NCBI GenBank assembly: GCA_018668095.1 | Contig: JABIQF010000032.1 | Span: 1-16,400, forward strand | Source: Cellvibrionales bacterium | GTDB taxonomy: Bacteria > Pseudomonadota > Gammaproteobacteria > Pseudomonadales > UBA7434 | Reading direction: 5' to 3' | DNA length: 16,400 nucleotides | Shown here: positions 13,152 to 16,400 of the stretch, one piece after another | Position numbering within the stretch: the first letter of the stretch is position 1 | Layout: each line of letters begins with the position of its first letter | The notes under the pieces: generated by a model | Databases searched by the model: none | What the model was told of the DNA's origin: nothing | Seen by the model: only the letters and a program-made list of their open reading frames with translations | Made by a program: the position numbers and the translations under genes

Positions 13152-15290
13152 ATGTTCGAAGGTAAAAATCTTTCCCTTAAGAAATTAGATAACGGTATTG
13201 TCGAGCTTTGCTTCGACGGCCCTGGCAGTGTCAATACACTTAATATCGCAACAGTGCTTGAAATTAAAAATGTCGTTGATTTGTTAGAAGGCGATGCGTC
13301 TGTTACTGGATTATTAATCACGAGTGGCAAAAGCACCTTTATAGTCGGTGCTGATATTACTGAGTTTACAGAGCTCTTTTCTGGTACAAAAGAAGCGCTT
13401 GCAGATGCAATGTTAGAGGTTCATGGCATATTCAATCGCCTCGAAGATTTACCTTTTCCTAAAGTCGCTGCTATTGGCGGTTTTGCGTTAGGCGGTGGCT
13501 TTGAGTTGGCGTTAACGGCTGAATATCGTGTCTGCGCCGATGTTGCCGCCGTTGGCTTCCCAGAAGTGAAGTTGGGTATTATCCCAGGTTATGGCGGCAC
13601 AGTTCGTGCGCCACGCTTAATGGGTTGCGATAACGCCGTTGAATGGATTTGCAGTGGCAAGCAAGCTAAAGCAGTCGAGGCGCTTGCATTAGGTGCTGTT
13701 GATACTGTTGTGCCGTTAGAGCAAGTACGACCGGTTGCACTGGCCATGTTGGCTTCGGCTATAGCGGGTGATCTTGACTTTAATAAACGTCGTGAAGAAA
13801 AGAAAACACCTATCTTACTCAATGATATGGAACGCTTAATGGCGTTTGTTAGTGCGGGTGGTTTTATTGCCGCGCAAGCAGGTCGCAATTACCCTGCGCC
13901 AATGTCAGCGTTAAAATCGATTGAAAAAAATGTCATCATGACGCGTGAAGATGCCAGTAAAGTTGAAATTGAACATTTTGCTGATTTAGCCTTTACCGAT
14001 GTCGCGTCTAGTCTTGTTGGTTTGTTTTTAAATGAACAAGCTGTATCGAAAAAAGCAAAAAAACTGGCAGCTAGTGCAGGAAAAGTTAAGCAAGCTGCTG
14101 TGTTAGGGGCAGGGATTATGGGCGGAGGTATTGCTTATCAATCGGCTTCGAAAGGCGTACCAATATTAATGAAAGACATTGCTCAGCAAGGCTTAGATGC
14201 TGGCATGGAAGAGGCCGGCACTTTGTTCGGTAAGTTAGTTGGTCGCGGAAAAATGTCTGCTACAAAAATGGCCGCGTCGCTTAACAAAATTCAACCGACA
14301 TTAAATTATGCAGGCATTGAAAATGCAGAAGTGGTTGTAGAAGCGGTTGTAGAAAACCCTAAAGTTAAAAAAATGGTGCTTGCTGAGTGTGAGGCGTTAA
14401 TGTCTCCCGATGCCATATTATGTTCTAACACATCAACGATTCAGATTAGTGAATTAGCTGAAGCGTTAGAGCGGCCAGAAAATTTCTGTGGCATGCACTT
14501 TTTCAACCCAGTGCATAAAATGCCTTTAGTTGAAGTTATTCGCGGTAAAAAGAGTAGTGATGCTGCCGTTGCTAAGGTAATGAGCTACGCCGTTTCTCTT
14601 GGTAAAACCCCTGTGCTTGTTAATGATTGTGCAGGGTTCTTAGTTAACCGTGTTTTATTTCCTTATTTAGGCAGTGCAAACGGTTTAATTAAAGAGGGCG
14701 TTTCTTTTACCCATATGGATAAAGTTATGGAGCGCTGGGGCTGGCCAATGGGTCCTGCTTATTTACAAGATGTTGTGGGCTTAGATACTTGTGAGCATGC
14801 GTCAAAAGTAATGGCAGCGGCTTTCCCAGATCGTATGCAGCCTAGCTTTAAAAGTGCTGCAGAAGTCTTGTTTGAGGCGGGGCGTTTAGGGCAAAAAAAT
14901 GCATCAGGTTTTTACAAGTATGCGCCGGATAAAAAAGGTCGTATTCAGAAAGTAGCAGACGATAGTGTGGCTGCATTACTTGAAGGGCATGTTGATGCTA
15001 GTGCTGAGATGGACGATGAAACAATTATCGATCGTCTAATGATTCCAATGGCTTTAGAGATGGTGCGATGCCTCGATGAAGGGATTGTCGCTTCACCTGC
15101 TGAGGCAGATATGGCGGTTATTATGGGTGTTGGCTTCCCGCCATTTAGAGGCGGTATTTTCCGATATCTTGATACTGTGGGCATCCAAGCTTTTTGTGAT
15201 AAAGCGCAGCAGTACAGTGATCTTGGTCCCGAATACGCATTGCTTGATAGCTTGTTGGCTATGGCTAAAGAGGGCCGAACCTTTTATTAA
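13152..15290 (+). CDS. fadB: Fatty acid oxidation complex, alpha subunit FadB
   Basis: Multifunctional beta-oxidation enzyme combining enoyl-CoA hydratase/isomerase and L-3-hydroxyacyl-CoA dehydrogenase; it forms an alpha2-beta2 complex with FadA. The 712-residue protein has the crotonase half (about 1-190) with oxyanion GAD (67-69), Glu118 in GGGFELAL and Glu138 in FPEVKLG (E. coli Glu119 and Glu139). The dehydrogenase half begins with the NAD-binding GAGIMGGG (319-326) and has catalytic His449 in GMHFFNPVH with Glu461. The ATG at 13152 is preferred over an in-frame TTG at 13137, because GGAG (13139-13142) sits 9 bases upstream and would lie inside the longer form. It is 92 bases after the GH84 gene, with no terminator between and no convincing promoter visible. 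Confidence 0.96.
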   Translation: MFEGKNLSLKKLDNGIVELCFDGPGSVNTLNIATVLEIKNVVDLLEGDASVTGLLITSGKSTFIVGADITEFTELFSGTKEALADAMLEVHGIFNRLEDLPFPKVAAIGGFALGGGFELALTAEYRVCADVAAVGFPEVKLGIIPGYGGTVRAPRLMGCDNAVEWICSGKQAKAVEALALGAVDTVVPLEQVRPVALAMLASAIAGDLDFNKRREEKKTPILLNDMERLMAFVSAGGFIAAQAGRNYPAPMSALKSIEKNVIMTREDASKVEIEHFADLAFTDVASSLVGLFLNEQAVSKKAKKLAASAGKVKQAAVLGAGIMGGGIAYQSASKGVPILMKDIAQQGLDAGMEEAGTLFGKLVGRGKMSATKMAASLNKIQPTLNYAGIENAEVVVEAVVENPKVKKMVLAECEALMSPDAILCSNTSTIQISELAEALERPENFCGMHFFNPVHKMPLVEVIRGKKSSDAAVAKVMSYAVSLGKTPVLVNDCAGFLVNRVLFPYLGSANGLIKEGVSFTHMDKVMERWGWPMGPAYLQDVVGLDTCEHASKVMAAAFPDRMQPSFKSAAEVLFEAGRLGQKNASGFYKYAPDKKGRIQKVADDSVAALLEGHVDASAEMDDETIIDRLMIPMALEMVRCLDEGIVASPAEADMAVIMGVGFPPFRGGIFRYLDTVGIQAFCDKAQQYSDLGPEYALLDSLLAMAKEGRTFY

Positions 15291-15376
15291 TCGGTTTAAA
15301 TAAATAAGCCCAACTTAATGAAATAAATTAAATTACCCGGCCATGAATGGTGAGAGGTAATGATTGGAGAAGAAAA

Positions 15377-16400
15377 ATGAAATTAGCAGATAACACACCA
15401 GTGATTATTGATTGTGCTCGTACACCGATGGGCCGCTCTAGAAATGGTATGTACCGCAATGTCCGATCTGATGATCTTGCCGCTGATTTAGTGTCAGGAT
15501 TGTTAGCGCGTAACGAGGGCATTGACCCTGCAGATATTCATGATGTGATTTGGGGTTGTGTTAACCAAACTGAAGAGCAGTCATTTAATTTGGCTCGTAT
15601 GATGTCTTTGCTCACGCAAATTCCGCATACCGTTCCGGCACAAACCGTTAACCGTTTATGTGCTTCATCGATGTCAGCTTTGCATATTGCCGCGCAGTCA
15701 GTGCTTGCCGGTTATGGTGATATATTCGTGATTGGTGGTTCTGAGCACATGGGCCATGTCCCTATGACTAAAGGCTTAAATCCTAATCCTCGTTTAAGTA
15801 AGCATATTGCGAAAGGCTCAGGCATGATGGGTTTAACCGCCGAAGCACTTGCGATGATGCATGGTATTTCACGCCAGCAGCAAGATGAGTTCGCGGTACG
15901 TTCCCATCAGCGTGCTCATGAAGCATCAACAAGCGGTCTTTTTGATAAAGAGATTATTGCGCGCGAAGCCCATGATGCAAATGGTGCTTTATTTTTAGCG
16001 TCTAAAGATGAAACCATTCGTCCAGAAACTACGGTTGAAACCTTAGGTCAATTGCGACCAGCATTTATGCCTAAAGGCGGCACAGTAACTGCGGGTACTT
16101 CATCGCAGATTACTGATGGTGCAGCAGCGATGATTATTATGAGCGCGGGTAAAGCAAGAGCGCTGGGCTTGGCACCAAAAGCAAAAGTCGTTTCAATGGG
16201 TTTGTCGGGTGTTGATCCATCGATTATGGGTTATGGTCCTGTGCCATCATCACAGAATGCAATGGAAAGAGCAGGGTTGTCGATTGCCGATATCCAAACT
16301 GTTGAACTGAATGAAGCCTTTGCTGCGCAGTCGATTCCAGTATTAAACGGTCTAGGTTTAATGGACGACGTTGATCAGAAGGTTAACCTTTACGGTGGCG
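15377..16400 (+). CDS. fadA: 3-ketoacyl-CoA thiolase FadA (partial, 3' end outside window)
   Basis: Beta subunit of the fatty acid oxidation complex; it cleaves 3-ketoacyl-CoA with CoA to release acetyl-CoA. The reading frame opens at ATG 15377, with GGAG 7 bases upstream, and remains open to the window edge for 341 codons. Visible motifs are ARTPMGRSRNGMYRNVR (14-30), the nucleophile Cys95 in VNRLCASSMSALH (E. coli Cys91), SEHMGHVPM, GMMGLTAE, IRPETTVE, TAGTSSQITDGAAAM and VELNEAFAAQ. The frame ends at NLYGG, just before the expected GAIALGHPLG and the C-terminal catalytic Cys, so roughly 45-50 residues are missing by truncation only. It lies 86 bases after fadB, the usual fadBA operon. Confidence 0.96.
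   Translation, partial: MKLADNTPVIIDCARTPMGRSRNGMYRNVRSDDLAADLVSGLLARNEGIDPADIHDVIWGCVNQTEEQSFNLARMMSLLTQIPHTVPAQTVNRLCASSMSALHIAAQSVLAGYGDIFVIGGSEHMGHVPMTKGLNPNPRLSKHIAKGSGMMGLTAEALAMMHGISRQQQDEFAVRSHQRAHEASTSGLFDKEIIAREAHDANGALFLASKDETIRPETTVETLGQLRPAFMPKGGTVTAGTSSQITDGAAAMIIMSAGKARALGLAPKAKVVSMGLSGVDPSIMGYGPVPSSQNAMERAGLSIADIQTVELNEAFAAQSIPVLNGLGLMDDVDQKVNLYGG

Noticed and set aside
1..16400. Mobile elements, CRISPR arrays, toxin-antitoxin pairs, phage or defence genes.
   Set aside because: No transposase, integrase, regular spaced repeat or defence-type domain was found; gene order and composition are uniform and core-genome-like throughout.

Overview
The window is a chromosomal stretch of a gammaproteobacterium with AT-leaning, roughly mid-40s GC (judged by eye). 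The gene order maf(yceF)-yceD-rpmF-plsX-fabD-fabG-acpP-fabF-pabC-mltG-tmk-holB-pilZ-tatD is the Pseudomonas/Cellvibrio-type arrangement, with no fabH inside the cluster and a pilZ gene between holB and tatD. The E. coli order (plsX-fabH-fabD, no pilZ) is different. I infer a marine relative of the Cellvibrionales/Pseudomonadales; species cannot be named from the sequence alone.

Layout: (1) 1-606, maf/yceF on the minus strand, divergent from everything else. (2) 768-1522, yceD and rpmF, overlapping by one base, behind a strong sigma70-like promoter that sits almost on top of the yceD start codon. (3) 1523-1764, a 242-base spacer with a two-copy 22-bp tandem repeat and a long-range inverted repeat. 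(4) 1765-6613, the fatty acid synthesis block plsX, fabD, fabG, acpP, fabF. acpP is insulated: it has its own promoter upstream, and a long 3' region downstream that ends in a textbook terminator before fabF. (5) 6617-10309, pabC, mltG, tmk, holB, closely spaced. (6) 10425-11613, pilZ and tatD. (7) 11614-11949, an intergenic stretch that appears to encode an unannotated small RNA of about 100 nt on the minus strand, with promoter, GNRA-capped hairpin and intrinsic terminator. (8) 11950-13059, a cytoplasmic GH84 (O-GlcNAcase-like) glycosidase starting at TTG. (9) 13152-16400, the beta-oxidation genes fadB and fadA; fadA runs off the right edge.

Functionally, the left two thirds make acyl chains: PlsX and FabD handle acyl-phosphate and malonyl-ACP, FabG and FabF reduce and elongate, and AcpP is the carrier. 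They are joined to housekeeping genes for ribosomes (L32), folate (PabC), peptidoglycan (MltG), dTTP supply (Tmk) and replication (HolB). The right end breaks fatty acids down. No mobile element, CRISPR array, tRNA or rRNA was seen. The coding genes are ordinary; the most interesting signals are the minus-strand small-RNA candidate, the structured non-coding spacers around acpP and plsX, the nearly leaderless yceD, and the human-OGA-like GH84 enzyme.
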